Of a stretch of DNA of 64,000 nucleotides, positions 45,720 to 59,044 are shown one piece after another. Every line of letters begins with the position of its first letter. The stretch's first letter is position 1. Source of the stretch: Diphasiastrum complanatum (Eukaryota; Streptophyta; Lycopodiopsida; Lycopodiales; Lycopodiaceae); assembly GCA_029204225.1 (NCBI GenBank), contig CM055102.1:25017390-25081389 (forward strand), in the 5' to 3' direction. A program made the position numbers and the translations under genes. The notes under the pieces are model-generated. The model saw only the letters and a program-made list of their open reading frames with translations. It made no database searches and was not told the origin of the DNA.

Positions 45720-48700
45720 GGTGATTTTTGGGGGATGGATCTCTCCAAATCCATAAGGAGATCATTATGGAATTAATTACAGCATGATTAGCCTTCCTTT
45801 TTACCTTCCCATCAAGCTATGAGACCTGTGAATTGATGGTCGGTGGCTTATGCATCATCTCCATCAAGTTTGAAGTTATTTTGACTTCTACAAATAAAGA
45901 AATCTTCGTTCTTAGCCTATACTGCATCTTAGGATTAGTATGAATGCTTCATGGAAGTCTAATTGATGGTTTAAGACTGTTGGTAGCATCAATTTTGAGC
46001 TTGGGGAGGTGTTTGCACGTTTTTGCATGATTCCTTCTTGTGGAAGTGCGCCCTACTACAAATTTCTGGCAGCTCTAATCTCGCATGTGTGAAGCTTAGG
46101 TGGTAGGCTGACATGGCAAGCATCTTGTTCACTTGGTCTCCCTCTGTACTGAGCTTTACAACACCCAATTTGGTGTCCTGTAGCCAAAGTTATGATCATA
46201 TGAAGTTTTGCAAATTTGTGAGTAAAATTGGCAAAATTTGAATTATTCTAATTGCATGCCAGTCATTTCCCTAATTTGTAGTATTGTGTTTGCATGGATT
46301 AGTTGCATGCTGATTCTCAGAGTGATTCTGACATGCATGAGGGATTTACAATCGATTTGAGTGGCCATACGCATGTGCTCTGATAGTTGGGTCACAAATG
46401 TGTGTTATTGGCTGACAAATTCCGTAAAACTAAAGTTTACGTAAAAAATTCCGTAATGACGTTTGTGACTGATGTAGTGTGCTTTGCATGCCAGTTTGAC
46501 ATTGGGTTAGTAACATAAGGAATCGGACAATGTTTCGATATTTTCGACTCTGATTGTCTTTTATACTAACAGTATTTTTGAATTACGTAAAATAAAGCAA
46601 ATTTTGAGTTTTTCAGAAAAAATCAAAATTTCGGTCATTTCTTCGTTATTTATGGAATCAGTTTAGATTATTGAATTGATTAAACTGAGTTTATCAATCA
46701 GAATTGATCACAATGTTTTCACTAAGTCTAAATTATTTCCCGATGATAGATAAGTTAAAATTGACAGAAGGTACCGCAATGAATGTATGACAGTTTATAC
46801 TGTGCTGTCATTTTTTAACTTTGGAGTTTGGAACTCCCAGATTGAAAGTTACAATCTGTATTTTTTTCTTTTTTGTTGAATTTCCATTTGATAATTGGGA
46901 ATCAATTACTTCTCAAGTGAACGTTTGTGCAAGATACTCGTTAAATTTGGATTAAAATCGTAAAACAATATGAAATGACCAGGTTGAATGAGTGGCAATA
47001 GTATTCTTTATCTAGTCAATAAATCTGACAGGATACGGTTCAAGAATTACTGAAATCCCATGGATGGGATTTCCATTCATGTAATTTCATGTTTAAATAG
47101 GTTTTGTCAATATTAACGGAGTAATGCCAAACTAGTCAATAAAAAAGAAAATAATTGATTTCATTTCCAGTAAAATCTTGTGGTGAATTATATTCAGCCC
47201 AAGTATAGGATAGAAATGAAATTGTTTTGGACTTTTTCCTACAGTAATTAGTTTTTTAAAATATTTACTAGTGTCATTACGTCTTCTTGGTACCCTAGCT
47301 GAAATGATTTTTAGGGAACTACAAATTCTAAGGAGGGAAGAAGAGTGGCCATCAGAGGTAGTAAGTGTGATTGGAAAATGTATTTTGCAGTTAGGATTTT
47401 GGTCATCCCTATAAATAATTGCTTAATACTGCTTATTAATTTCTTGGTTAGAATTCGTTCAGTTGAATTCGTAACTGATATCTTTGTAACCATTTAGTTA
47501 TCCGTAGTTTTGGATATCAATTGTGAGGTTAGAAGTGGAATCTGATACATGGTTTACATTGGATCTGTTAGTTGACATAAGCTTGCCCCTAGATTTGATG
47601 CATCAGTAGGGGTTTGAAGCTTATCATTAACCAGAAATGATCAGGGTGTAATATTGAACCATGTTAATTCTTTTGTCTAAGTCGCATAATCATATGTGGA
47701 TTTTGGGTATTCATCTGATAGGCATGCCAGTCATCCAAATAAATGGGATTCTCCAGTGTTTTGGAAACATGAGATAATTTCCTGTAGTGATTATAGGACA
47801 GCTAGATGATCAGTGGATCTCTAGAATATCAGATAAGGCGGTTAAGGGTTTTTTGGAAGGAAAAGCTGATGGTATGGGACGTCAGTAATTTTGGAGAGGA
47901 AATTCTAGGACTGTAAAGATCTGATGATCAATGGTGTGTTTAGTACCTAGTCGCGATATGGGAAAGAAAAAAACCATTCGATCAAATGTAAGGTATTTTG
48001 AAAAATTTTGAGGTTTAATCTAGATCCCAATGTGGTATCTCATTATTCACAAAATCAGAGGCCCTCAAATCTATTTCTCGCTTTCTTAATTAATCCTTTA
48101 CTTCCTAGTAAATTCTCAAATATAGGATATCAGACTGATTTATATGATTCTTTCCAGCATGAAGCATATAAATTACTACTTGTGAGAATAGACTTGGAAT
48201 TCAGATAAATTCTAAGGTTAAAATGTTTCAATTTCTTAAACCTAGAATATCTCTGGTGCATAAATGGATTTCGATGGAATAGTAGTTTCTATCACTCAGA
48301 GTGAAAATATTTGAAGGAGAAGTCCTGTGTGTAATAGGGTGAATCCTTTAGTGGAAACACTTATTACTGACTTTTCTTGGATTTAGATATTTTCATATAT
48401 CATCTTTCCAGTTAATTTTTTTATGGAAATTTATAATTTCTTTAAAATGAGAGGTGAAGTGGTGGGATAAAATTCCATCTAGGAATCTGTTGGTTGCATA
48501 GCTTTTGGAAGAGAACCAACTAGGGTATAGAAATGAGATTGGATCTGAAAGAAATTTCGAATAGATTCAGAGTAAGATGCGTAATTGGAAATTTTCGAAT
48601 AAGAGAAATTATCTAGGGATTGTACGGACAATATGGATCTAGAACAGATTTGATATATGAATCATTATCTATTAGTAGTAGAGTAAAAGGTCAAAAGTTA

Positions 48701-50940
48701 CTAATTCCATTTTGATTGGAATAGAAGTAAGTTTGATCAGAATTTAGTCTGAGAGTTCTATATTGAATCAACCTAATCTTAGTTTAAGTACTAGGATCAG
48801 AGAGGGGTTAATCAGTGGGAGAAATTACGTAATTAGAAGTAAGTGGGATTGGAAAACTGTTGAGAGTGAATTTTTTTCATCTCAGAGATTTCTCGGATAT
48901 GTTATTAACTCATAAGAAATAGAAAATATTTTGTGGTTGAGTTACAAGATCTCAGTGACATATGTGAGTAACATATGTGGGGTTCTGGAGGAATCTGCCA
49001 GATAAGAATGTGTTTATGTACTAGGTCATAGTGAGATTATTCTCATATGTGCACGATTAATCTTGTATGAATCTACTGTGTAATCCTAGTTACTAAGGTT
49101 ATCTAGTGCACTTAACCTGGTCGGTAAACATAAGCATATGAGCAAGTATCGTTTTTACAGATACTTGCAGAGTTGACAAATTTTTGTATAGAAGATTTAT
49201 GGACTAACTTATAAATGATTTGGGTAAGGATCTAAATGTGGTGTTATGCTAGTATAATTGAATTCTTCACCTAGACATTGAGATTTCTGAATAATTGGCA
49301 ATTAACTTGAGCAGTTGTTTACTCCAGGATAAAGTTAATTGGTAAAACGATCAGGGTGATGTGGATTCACGGGGAATTGATGGTTTTTGAATTATTTTGC
49401 TTGTAAGATGCATGATAGTGAATCATTTCGGCTCATCAGTTTAAAATTGTGTGCATTGGATATACAGTATTCTTGGAATAGAGTATTCCTTAGTCAAGGA
49501 AGGGACTCAACTCACTAGTGATTGTATCCTAGAGAGCTCGAATGGATAACGAATCATGATGAATCCAAGAATAACAACTGAATTGATATCTAGTAGGACT
49601 TTGGGTATCTAGATGTGATTCTGGATTGTAATCTAAAGTTTTTGTAGTTGAAGATGATTGTCATTTTTGGTATGCGTTCAGTATTTATTTACCAGTTGTT
49701 TTTAGAACTTGAATCTTGCACTTCAGTTTAAGAATCCTGGTAGAAAGTATTCCTAAATCCAGTATTTTCTTAATGGAAAGATTTTTGGAATGACTCTTAC
49801 TTTTCCTGAGTTATGTTAGACATATACTCCGGTATCCTGTAAATGATTAAGTATGATTTTGATTCCAGGAAATTATAATTGACAAATCATACGAATCTAA
49901 ATATTTGTGATTGACGGATCATAAATAGATACTTAATTATTGTCAGAGGATTATAAGGAATTGTAATGATTCTTAAGTGTGGTGATTAATTCTTGATCTA
50001 TTATTTGAGTAAGAATTCAAATCAGTGTTTTGAATCTCTCTACTCCAGTATTTTATTTGAGAACCTATGGATCTCACAGACATTCTCACAAGATAAGTTA
50101 TCTTATTTGTGGAGAGTTTAATTAGTCTAGTGGATGCTATTCTACTACAGTTTATGGTCTGCAGATGCTTGAGTACAGTTCTTCATTTGAATTGGATCTC
50201 CAATTATCTTAGGAGACAGACAAGTCTATTAAGATGAATGAAGACTATTTTTTCTGGCATTTGGTGCTAGAAACAAGAGCATATAACTCAAAAGAGTATA
50301 TGGGATACTCAGAGTTGAGTTTTAATCATTCTATATCTTAATGATTCTCCTAGAGATTCTAGTTAAATGAATTATCATATCTTGGAATTGGATTCTAAGG
50401 ATATTTGTACTTGAAAGCTTATGAATTATCTACCAGAGTTTGTGGATGATTTCAGACTGTATTTATAATTATTTTATTATTTCTTTAACTTTAAATCTCT
50501 TAAGTTAGGTTATCTCACCCAGTGTTTCATGTAAGTGCTTTTCATGAAGGTGATTTTACTAACTTATGGTGAATATAACCCGTTGGGAATTTATCGCTTA
50601 GTGTACTTTTTCAAACCTGAGTTGTACTCCAGTGTAGAGATTATCACTTGGAATAGGATTATCTTTGAGTACTTGTTTGATGTGAAAGTAAGACTAAGGA
50701 TAATGATATTCTAGGTTGATATTTAAAGTTAACTAGTCTTGGATACACGGTACTCCAGTAAATCAAGCTGTTAGTTATGCCATGTCATGCTGGATGTGAC
50801 CCGAAAGTAACTAATATCCTTGTGAGGCCCAGAACACACTAAATGGATTTTAGACAAGGTTTGAGACAGTGAATGCATGTGTAGAATTATCAATAGCAAT
50901 TCTATGAATAGGTGATCCATGCTTAGGACTCTATCCAAGG
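45720..50940. other. Long tract with no convincing coding sequence
   Basis: About 5.2 kb, AT-rich, with no open frame above about 70 codons and no protein motif, primer-binding site or RNA gene. Composition is uniform, with many short GATC-, AGGAT- and CTAG-containing words. It may be a large LTR, a LARD-type element or plain decayed DNA. Confidence 0.4.
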
Positions 50941-51169
50941 TGAATCTATGTATAGGAAATTTAGGGCTATGCATGGCTATGTGCCCAGGTTGCTTTTGGC
51001 TCTATATATTGAGACCAAACTTGTCCTACTCATTGTGATCATGGATTCATTGCCAGGGTTTCACTCTACGTTCATGCCTCTTGTTCCTTGGCTTGGGGGT
51101 GAAGCTTCTAGAGTTGATTGGTTTCTTCTACTTGGTTGGGTGGTTGCTCCATATTGTGTTTTCCATTGT
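50941..51169. other. Unassigned sequence with a TATA-like motif
   Basis: CTCTATATATTGAG at 51000 on the plus strand followed by an 87-codon frame (50948-51211) without recognisable motif; possibly LTR-derived. Confidence 0.3.
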
Positions 51170-51761
51170 GTGTTATCTTGTAAGCAGGATCTTAGGGAGC
51201 TTCTCTTATAGTTAGTGTCTCACTCGTTGGCGGTTTGACGCTCTACTCTTTCGTTGTGTTCTACTCGTTGGCAGACTTTCATACACAACTGTTTTGTTTT
51301 TATGCTTTTTTCTTTTCTACTCTACTCATACATATTCTCTGTGTCTCACTATATATATTTTGATCTAGAAAAATTAGTTTATATCTCCACTGTGTGGAGT
51401 TTACAAGATAGCTAAATAGAGAATTACAAGAGTAGTTAACGCTAATCAACTAATCAGTTACTCTCCGTTATTGCTACCCATTTCAGCCGGGCGTGAAGTT
51501 TAAGACTCCAAGCCCGTTGAGTTGCCAGCTGACAGCGCAAAAGATTCCCTTTCGTTTCTTTTCGTTTTGCATCGCTTTGCGGTTTTTGTGGTCCTAGAGG
51601 CATGTGTGATTTTTGCGATTTATTCTCGAATCATTCGACCTTCGAGTCAAGGTACTTGACTTTCACGAGTTGTTTGATCTTCGCAAATCGTTCGACCTTC
51701 GAGTCAAGGTACGTTGACTTTCACGTCACGGCAAAGTTGCTGGAGTTCACCATTTTTGACA
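51170..51761 (-). repeat. Copia 3' LTR, minus strand
   Basis: On the minus strand begins TGTCAAAAATGGTGAACTCC at 51761 after a GAGGGAG purine stretch and follows the 22644-23364 LTR (shared ATCTCCACTGTGTGGAGTTT on the plus strand) with clear divergence. The far end is approximate. Confidence 0.75.
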
Positions 51762-53945
51762 CTCCCTCTTGAACCTTGCAGCTTTGCACGTTCAATCCAA
51801 TCGTCTTTCTTTGCTTTGTGAAAAGTGGCTTGTGGCGGTTTCATGAGCAGATCTGCAATCATGTCTTTAGATATTATGTACTGGACTTGGATCTCTCCTT
51901 TCAAGATCAAATCTCGAATGTGGTGGTACTTTAGAGGTATGTGTTTTGTCTTTGAATGGAAGCCAAGATCCTGGGACAGATAAATGGCACTCTGAGAGTC
52001 CATCATCATCGTGCATGGTCCTCCTTGGAGTATCCCAATTGCCTCCAGAATCATTTGCAGCCACACTATCTCGTTCGCCATCTTTGAAGCTGTGATGTAT
52101 TCAACTTTGCAAGAAGACTAAGCTAACAAGGTTTGCTTTTTGCATATCCAACTGATTGCAGCGCACGCTATGGTACATCCTGCAGTTATGGACTTGCTGT
52201 CATCTTTGCAACTCGCCCAGCTTGCATCACTGTAGTGGTGCAGCTCGAATTATTTTCCTTCGTTTTCAGCTCTATAGGTCAATCCCATACTTTGGGTCCC
52301 CTTCAGATATTGTAGGATTCGTAATGTGCCATGCCAGGATGGGAAGAGAATTGGCTTAAGGCATAAACAGAGAAAACTAGATTGGGTCCGGTACAAATTA
52401 TAAGGTACATCAGACTACCATTAGGTTTTGGTAGGGTATACTTGCCATCTCTTGTTCTTCCTCTTTCGTTTTTGGACAATCCCGCTTCGTCAACTTGGCA
52501 CCAGCTATCATTGGTGTGGCCTTTTCTTTGCAGTCCATCATGTGATACTGCTTGAGCACCTCTCTGGCATATTCGGACCAACTCAAGTGCATTTCGCCCT
52601 TTGTTCGATCTCTTTTGATTTTCAGCCCGAGGCATTTCGTTGCTTCTCCTAGATTTATGATTTCATAACTTTCAAAAATCTAACTCTTCGTGTCTTTGAT
52701 CAACATCAAGGAATTTCCTATCATCAGGGAATCATCCACAAAAATAGTCAGTATCACAAAATCTTTTCCTACTCTTTTTATGTAGACGTTACAGTCCGGT
52801 TGTATAGGATTGAATTCTAGAGACTTCAGAAGACTATCGAGTTTTTTGTACCAAGCTCGTGATGCCTATTTTAGACTATAAATGCATCTCTGCAACCGAC
52901 AGACATATTGTCGATTGTCGGGGTCTTCAAATCCTTCAGGCTGCTTCATGAAAATTTTCTCCTCTAGATCTCCACGGAGAAAGGTTGTTTTCACATCAAT
53001 CTGGTGAATTTACAGATTGTTCTGTGTGGCATATGCAAGGAAATAATCAACACCATATCTTTGTGTGTAGCCTTCTCGACAAGCCTTGTCTTGTAGCGGC
53101 CAACGGTGCCATCTGATTTCATTTTCTTCTTGTACACCCATTTGTAGTCGACGATTTTTCTGTTTTCTGGCAGTGGCTTTAGTGTCCATGCCTCGTTTTG
53201 CCTCATTGACTCGATCTCCTCTGACATTGCCTGCTTCCAGAATTCTCTCTCTGGACTCTGGACTGCTTCTTGATATGTTGTTGGCTCTTCAGTGAATCTG
53301 TAGTACTCAAATTGCGTGTCTTCGCTCCACTGAAGATTGTCAGTATAACGGTCTGGAGGTCTTCATTGTCTTGTTGATCATCCGGCTGTAGTCATCTATG
53401 AACATCAGGAAATACCTCGATCCTGAGAGCGAATCCATTTTCATTGGTCCACAGACATCTGAGTGGACGAGCTCAAGAATTTCTTTGGTTCTTCTTCCCT
53501 CATGTGTGAATGGATTCCGATGTTGTTTGCCTTTTTGACAAGCTTCGCAGAACTCAATATCGGGTCTTGATATCTTTAGACTTGTGACTATGTCTTTCTT
53601 ACACATGTCATACAGGCTCCTCATGTTCAGATGCTACATTCTCCTGTGCCAGAGCTGATCTTCATTCTCTGATGCATTTAATATGCTATCAGAGTTGTTG
53701 ATTATCTTGGCTTGGTAGAGATTTCCTTCTCTGCATCCAACCGTCAGCAATTTGTTTGTATTTTTTTCGATCATGTGGCATGTATTGCCATCGAACAAAA
53801 CTCAAATTTCAAGATCTGCCATCTTGGAGACTGATAGCAGATCTTTTCTTAGTGAAGGCACGTAGAGTGCTCCAGGCAGCTTTGCTTGGCTTGACAATGT
53901 TTGCAGCTATAGAGTCCCGATGCCTTTGACATCGTGTTTGCTAAA
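51762..53945 (-). pseudogene. Copia pol deletion derivative, minus strand
   Basis: Same family as 22-26 kb. In order on the minus strand: protease tail (53940-53800), GAG-pre-integrase (about 53660-53560), integrase start (CEACQKGKQHRNPFTHEGRR, HSDVCGPMKMDSLSG, FLMFIDDYSRM to about 53380). It then jumps to the reverse transcriptase N-terminus (MSEEIESMRQNEAWTLKPLP, KWVYKKKMKSDGTVGRYKTR at 53227-53080), the rest of reverse transcriptase with shifts (52990-52400), and RNase H (MMMDSQSAIYLSQDLGFHSK, KHIPLKYHHIRDLI, DMIADLLMK at 52081-51820). The integrase core is missing. Gag and the 5' LTR are lost at about 53945. Confidence 0.9.
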
Positions 53946-53977
53946 TCTGAAGATCAAAGTTTTTCAGAATCCACATT

Positions 53978-53986
53978 AAGGGGGAG
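53978..53986 (+). other. Polypurine tract of another Copia element
   Basis: AAGGGGGAG directly followed by TGTTAG, the classic Copia 3' junction, on the plus strand. Confidence 0.75.
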
Positions 53987-54720
53987 TGTTAGATTTCTTA
54001 TGCTCAGCCTTAAACAAATCATTCAAGTAATAAGCATCATGAAAAACCGAAGGCCAACAACATATTTTCGGGCCTTCACTTTTCCTTGAGATTTCTTGTG
54101 CCTTAGAAATCATTTTAAGGCACCTTCTCCTCCTTCACCTTTTTTTGCACTAGCAAAAAATGCGACACACGGGCCAAGTGGCCAAAGTGCCTTAGAAACC
54201 ATTCTTAAGGCACCTTTGCTTCTTTTTTTTTTTGCCTCCTTCGCCTTTTTCGCACTAGCGAAAAATGCGACACAATGACCAAATGGCCAGAATGCCTTAG
54301 AAATCATTTTTAAGGCACCTTTAAGGCACCTTCTCCTTTTTTGCTGTCTTTAAATCTAAGGCACCTTCGCCTTCTTCTCTGCCTTCAGCGTAAGGCACTT
54401 TTCGGCTTCGCCTTCTTCGCTGCCTTGCATCTAAGGGCGCCTTAGAGATTTACATACCTTTAGTGTAAGAGCACCTTCAGGAGTTGCAAAACTTCAGTCT
54501 AATGGGCACCTTCGGGTTTTTCGGCTTTTTCACGTTTTGCTACATTGGCTGACCGACGTCGCCAACTTATCAGCAACCCTAAAACAGTTGGACAACCAAA
54601 TATCCCAAAGGCGGTTGGTGGTTACCAACTTTGTACATATGCAAAGACTGGCGTAAATAGCATTAAAAGCTTGTAAGATATTTTGTTCCTCGACACTTGT
54701 GAATCTATATATTAGCTGAT
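53987..54720 (+). repeat. Copia 3' LTR start with internal repeats
   Basis: Begins TGTTAGATTTCTTATGC. Two imperfect repeats of about 95 bp (54100-54190 and 54190-54292) share GCCTTAGAAA, TTAAGGCACCTT, GCACTAGC and AAATGCGACACA; AAGGCACCTT recurs at least four more times down to 54440. The right end is approximate; no terminal CA could be fixed. Confidence 0.55.
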
Positions 54721-55556
54721 TCAAGCTATGTAAGTGTTAATTTGAATTTGAGTTAATTATGAGTTAACGAATGTTGTGCCATAAATTTTTGAATAAAAAA
54801 TGTGATTGTTTAAAATTGGATGCAAGGGAATCAACTATTTTTAAATCCTGGTTGTCTTGGAATTGTGGCATAATGTAAGCAGTTTTTTAATCTTATCTTA
54901 AGGATTGAACATTGATTCGAAGTGGGTGCAGTATGTCGAATGATATTTTTTTATTGTTATCACGATGAGGTCGTCGATGAGGCTCGAGGAAATAATGAAA
55001 ACCAAGAGTCTTTGAATATTGTTGAACAATAAAAAAACATATGCAAAATAATTTTGTGAATGTAGATAGAGCATGCATGCTGAGAGCTTGGGCATGCATT
55101 CAAGAAAAAAAAGAGGAATCATGACTTTTTTGCTATTTATGATTTGCATATAAAGGTGGATCTAAGTTGTGAGCATGCATGTGAGAAAAAGATATACACA
55201 TAAAATTTTTCTATTTATGACTTGCATATAAAATTTTGATGTTTAGAACTTGCATGTAGGGGGGGTGTGCATCTAAAGGATCGACAAAGCACATACCTCT
55301 CTAAATGAGGTTGGCTATTGAAAAAATGCATTGACCAATTTGAATTCATAGAACTTGCCTTTTGCATTGTAAGGCCAAAAATGAACTCAAGTACTTGCGC
55401 ATAAACCTTGAGCTGAAATTAGGATTATGGAGCTCCAAAGTGCTCATAAACCTTAAATGTATATTAGGGTTTTGTAGCTCAAAAGTGCTAGTAAACCCTA
55501 ATGTCAATATGGTTTCTAAAAAAACGAACCAGAAGAAGTGAGGGAAGTACCCTAAA

Positions 55557-55560
<4 letters not shown>
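54721..55560. other. Upstream region of the CLP1 gene
   Basis: About 840 bp without a gene; presumed promoter of the gene starting at 55598. No TATA box within 100 bp of the leader. Repeated TTGCATAT, AACTTGCAT and ACATAAA words near 55140-55250. Confidence 0.4.

Positions 55561-55598
<38 letters not shown>
55561..55598 (+). promoter_or_regulatory. (GA)19 tract in the CLP1 leader
   Basis: 38 bp of uninterrupted GA ending in the A of the start codon. The position directly before the ATG parallels the GA-rich leader of the RING-H2 gene. Confidence 0.7.
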
Positions 55599-55601
<3 letters not shown>

Positions 55602-58600
55602 TGGTGGCAGCGCAGGCTATGGCTGGAGCAGCAACAGGCGGCGCTCCAGGAGGTCCGTCAGTTGGCTCAGCAGCGAGGAAATTCAAGCTGCAGAAAGAAA
55701 GCGAGCTACGGGTGGAAGTGGGTTGGGATGCTCCTCTCAGATTACAGCTTATTTCTGGCACAGCTGAGGTGTTTGGGACGGAGCTGCCTCCTGCTTTCTG
55801 GCTCTCATTCCCACCAGCACAGAAATTCGCGGTACTGAAATTTCCTTTCATGCTGTTCTGCATTCATCATTTCTCAGATTGTTTAGAAAAGTAAAGTTCG
55901 CGTTTGATACAATGACTTAATGATTAATGTGGGTTTAGGATTTACGGTTTACACTTTCAAGAAGCTTGACGTTTTTTTATCTGGATAGTTCGACGGTTTC
56001 CTTGGGAATATGTATTTGTTGCTCATTACTCGGAATGATTTACTTTTTCTTGGCCAAAATAACTGAATTCCAAGAGAATTTGGGAGGTCACAAGACTTTA
56101 ATATTTCTATGCTCATAGATATCCTAGATCCAGTAGACCCGTTCGAATTTTCTTCTGACGTTCGAATTTCAAATAAAAAAACCCTATCCATAAATCATTT
56201 TTCTTTTAAAAAAAAGGGCGGGAAAAAGAATGTTTCAAATTCAAAGGCTCAAATCCAGAATTGGATTTTAGATTCGATCAGGCGAGTTTTGAATTGCTAT
56301 TCGCTCTTAACATGGTAAGACTCCCTCAAAACTTAAAATGCTAAGACTAACTTTGAACAAAATTGCCAAGTTTTCGGTATAGATACAAATATTGTACAAC
56401 TCAAGAAACATTTGTTGGATACAGTTCATTTGAGAAGTTTATCTTTGTGCAGCTCAGCCATTTGCTGATTATTATTTACTGAACTAATGTGAAATGCTCA
56501 GGATTGATCATAATAAGTCCTAGGGACTCCTAGCTATACTTCGTTTCTTTGAAGAGGTGGTATGTAATAATATCGCTTTAGTTTTCTGATCACGCATCTC
56601 ATTCTTTATTCTAGCTCCTGGAGGTTGGGGTTTCGCATGGTTAGTCTTTTCAGATAGAAAAGTTGTGGATGTTGTCGGTGGCGTAATGATATAAATTTCT
56701 TTTCATGCAGGTCTTTACTTGGAGTGGGGCAGATATAGAAATTGAGGGCGTTTCTGAAGTTGCATACATTGCAGATGAGGTACACCTCTTTGCATGATTT
56801 CTTAGCTCTGCATGCTTGCTGCCCCTCTATTTTGTAGTCACATTTGCTGTTTGTGATTTACCTTCGGAGGTTGGGTGTCAACTCATGCAACTTGTACTGG
56901 CTTCTTGGGGTTGGCATTTTGAGGGACACAGACTCCAATGGTGAGTTACATCAATGTGCATGCTGTTTTGGAACGTAGGCGTCACAAGGCAAAAGAAGCA
57001 ATGGCAGCTGAAGCATTATCAGCACCGTTTACTGCTCGCTCTGAACAGGTTTGCCTGATTCATTCCTGATTCTAGATGCGTGAATGGTTGATTATGTTCA
57101 ATTTGACATTATGTTTGACTGTGCACTACTTGCACTTCTGCTTGGTTACATAATCTAAAGAATAAAACTTTTCATGTTTGAGTTTTTATCTGTATTTTTT
57201 TACCTTGTACTTGCTCTTCCTCATTTGTTTGCTAAGCATAATACTGGACCATTCTGTATATGTAAAACATGCTTCTCTTTCCGTCTGTGTTTGGACCTAC
57301 TTTTTTTTACTGCTTATGTTAAAAGTTAAAAACTTAATTTATTACAGATAATAATTTCTGGAAGACATCATGCCTTTCAATGATATATCAGTATTGTTCA
57401 GGAATAATTTATGTTGTTGCGCCTGCAATGGATGATAAATAGATTGTCTATATGAAACTCTGACATATAGTTACAGTAAGTTGTGGTTTGGGTAAGTGTC
57501 ATTGCTGATGCATGCATTTTGTTAAGCAGGGACCCAGAGTGATTGTGATGGGGCCAACAGATTCAGGAAAGAGCAGCTTGACAAGAATGCTACTTAGTTG
57601 GGCGGCAAGACAAGGATGGAGGCCAATGTCTGTAGATCTAGATGTAGGCCAGGGCTCTATTACAATACCAGGCACTATTGCTGCTACTCCAATTGAAATG
57701 CCAATTGATCCAGTCGAGGGAATTCCCCTTGATGTGCCACTTGTGTACTTTTATGGACATACTACACCCGGGTATTACACCTATGAACATAATAAAAGGA
57801 TCATTCTTGTTGTTTAGATCTTCTTACTATTTTGTTTGGAATGGAAATTTTCCAAGCCGGACATCAATCTTAATATGGTGAAGTTCCTTGTCCTGTGTCT
57901 CAAAAAAGCTATTTGCAGTGTGAATACAGATCTGTACAAAGCCTTGGTAAAGGAGCTAGCAAAAACATTGGACATGCAGCTCTCAACCCATGCAGATGCT
58001 CGGGCAGCAGGCGTGGTGATAAATACGATGGGATGGGTGGAGGGTGTGGGTTATGAGGTGCTTGCCAATCATTGATCTGGCTTATTACATTTTCAGATGT
58101 TGTAAGATTGAGTAGTCAAAAGAGAGTCACAGTAAGCGCAGCTTGAAGACAGCGAGGTTGATTGTCAGTTTGTGCATTTGTTGAGGCAATTGCTGAAGTT
58201 ATAGAGCTCAAAGTATCAAGCTGTTTTGGGAAAATTGTCACAGTAATTTATTACATGAGCTCATTGGCAAATTGAATCTGTCCTGGCCAGTTCAACTTAC
58301 TTTTTTGGCCACGGTCTCTCATAATTGCCCACTGTAGAGGGATTGCCACCTATCAAGGGTAGTTGAATTGAGCTTTTTGTATTGTTCACATTCTGGTGTG
58401 GACCTTTCTTTTCCCCACAACTATTCCTGGTTTCTTCCTGCTTTTTAATTTTTGCACTCTGTTTTTTATAAGTTAAGAAGGGTCATTGACCTCAATTGCC
58501 AAAGATTGTTGTATGTTCGCTGGGATAACCTTATGATATTCTTTCTTTGGCCATATACAAAGTTGTGTTCTGCTATTATATCATATTTCTAGTTCCTGGC

Positions 58601-59044
58601 TAAAAGGTACATGCTTGTGTATAGTCTTATTTTTAAACAAGTGCTTGCATTTAATAACTGTTTACCTGCTTTTCAGCTTCTTCTGCACTCGATTGATGCA
58701 TTCAATGCAAAAGTGGTCTTAGTTCTGGGGCAGGTCTGTGATATTTTGTGGATTCAGTCACATGGATTACTTTATCTAGCTCTTAAGGTTTTTGGTCATT
58801 TGCTGTGTGATTAACATCTATAAGATCTTCTTGGATAGGATACACTGTTTGCCTTTCAAATTTTTTCTTGTTATACTGATAATTCAAAGCCACCTTTGAT
58901 CGAATTCAGGAAAAACTCTATAGCATGCTGCATGATGTTCTCAAAGCAAAACCTGGAGTGGACATTGTTAAACTTCATAAGTCTGGTGGCGTAGTTGCTC
59001 GGAATTCAAAATATCGTCAAAGAAGTCGAATCTTCAAAACAAGG
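55598..59044 (+). CDS. CLP1: CLP1-type cleavage/polyadenylation factor, 5' part
   Basis: CLP1 is a nuclear P-loop protein of the pre-mRNA 3'-end cleavage machinery (factor II); animal forms also act as RNA 5'-kinase. Exons, all GT-AG: 55598-55831, 56711-56779, 56932-57048, 57530-57771, 57919-58057, 58677-58733, 58910-59044, giving 331 codons. Exons 1-3 hold the N-terminal domain (ESELRVEVGWDAPLRLQLIS; AVFTWSGADIEIEGV; TPMVSYINVHAVLERRR). Exon 4 has the Walker A loop GPTDSGKSS (K154) and DLDVGQGS. Later blocks are GHTTPG, VINTMGWVEGVGYE, VVLVLGQ and VDIVKLHKSGGVVAR. Plant homologues have about 440 residues, so about 110 C-terminal codons, starting with the EYFYG block, are missing and must lie past the window. 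No lesion is seen in the seven exons. Two paralogues occur in Arabidopsis (CLPS3, CLPS5); which this matches is not decided. Confidence 0.93.

Noticed and set aside
57772-57817. CLP1 exon 4 read through to the in-frame stop at 57817
   Set aside because: Splicing at GT 57772 to 57919 restores the conserved GHTTPG-V-N reading in frame; the stop is intronic.
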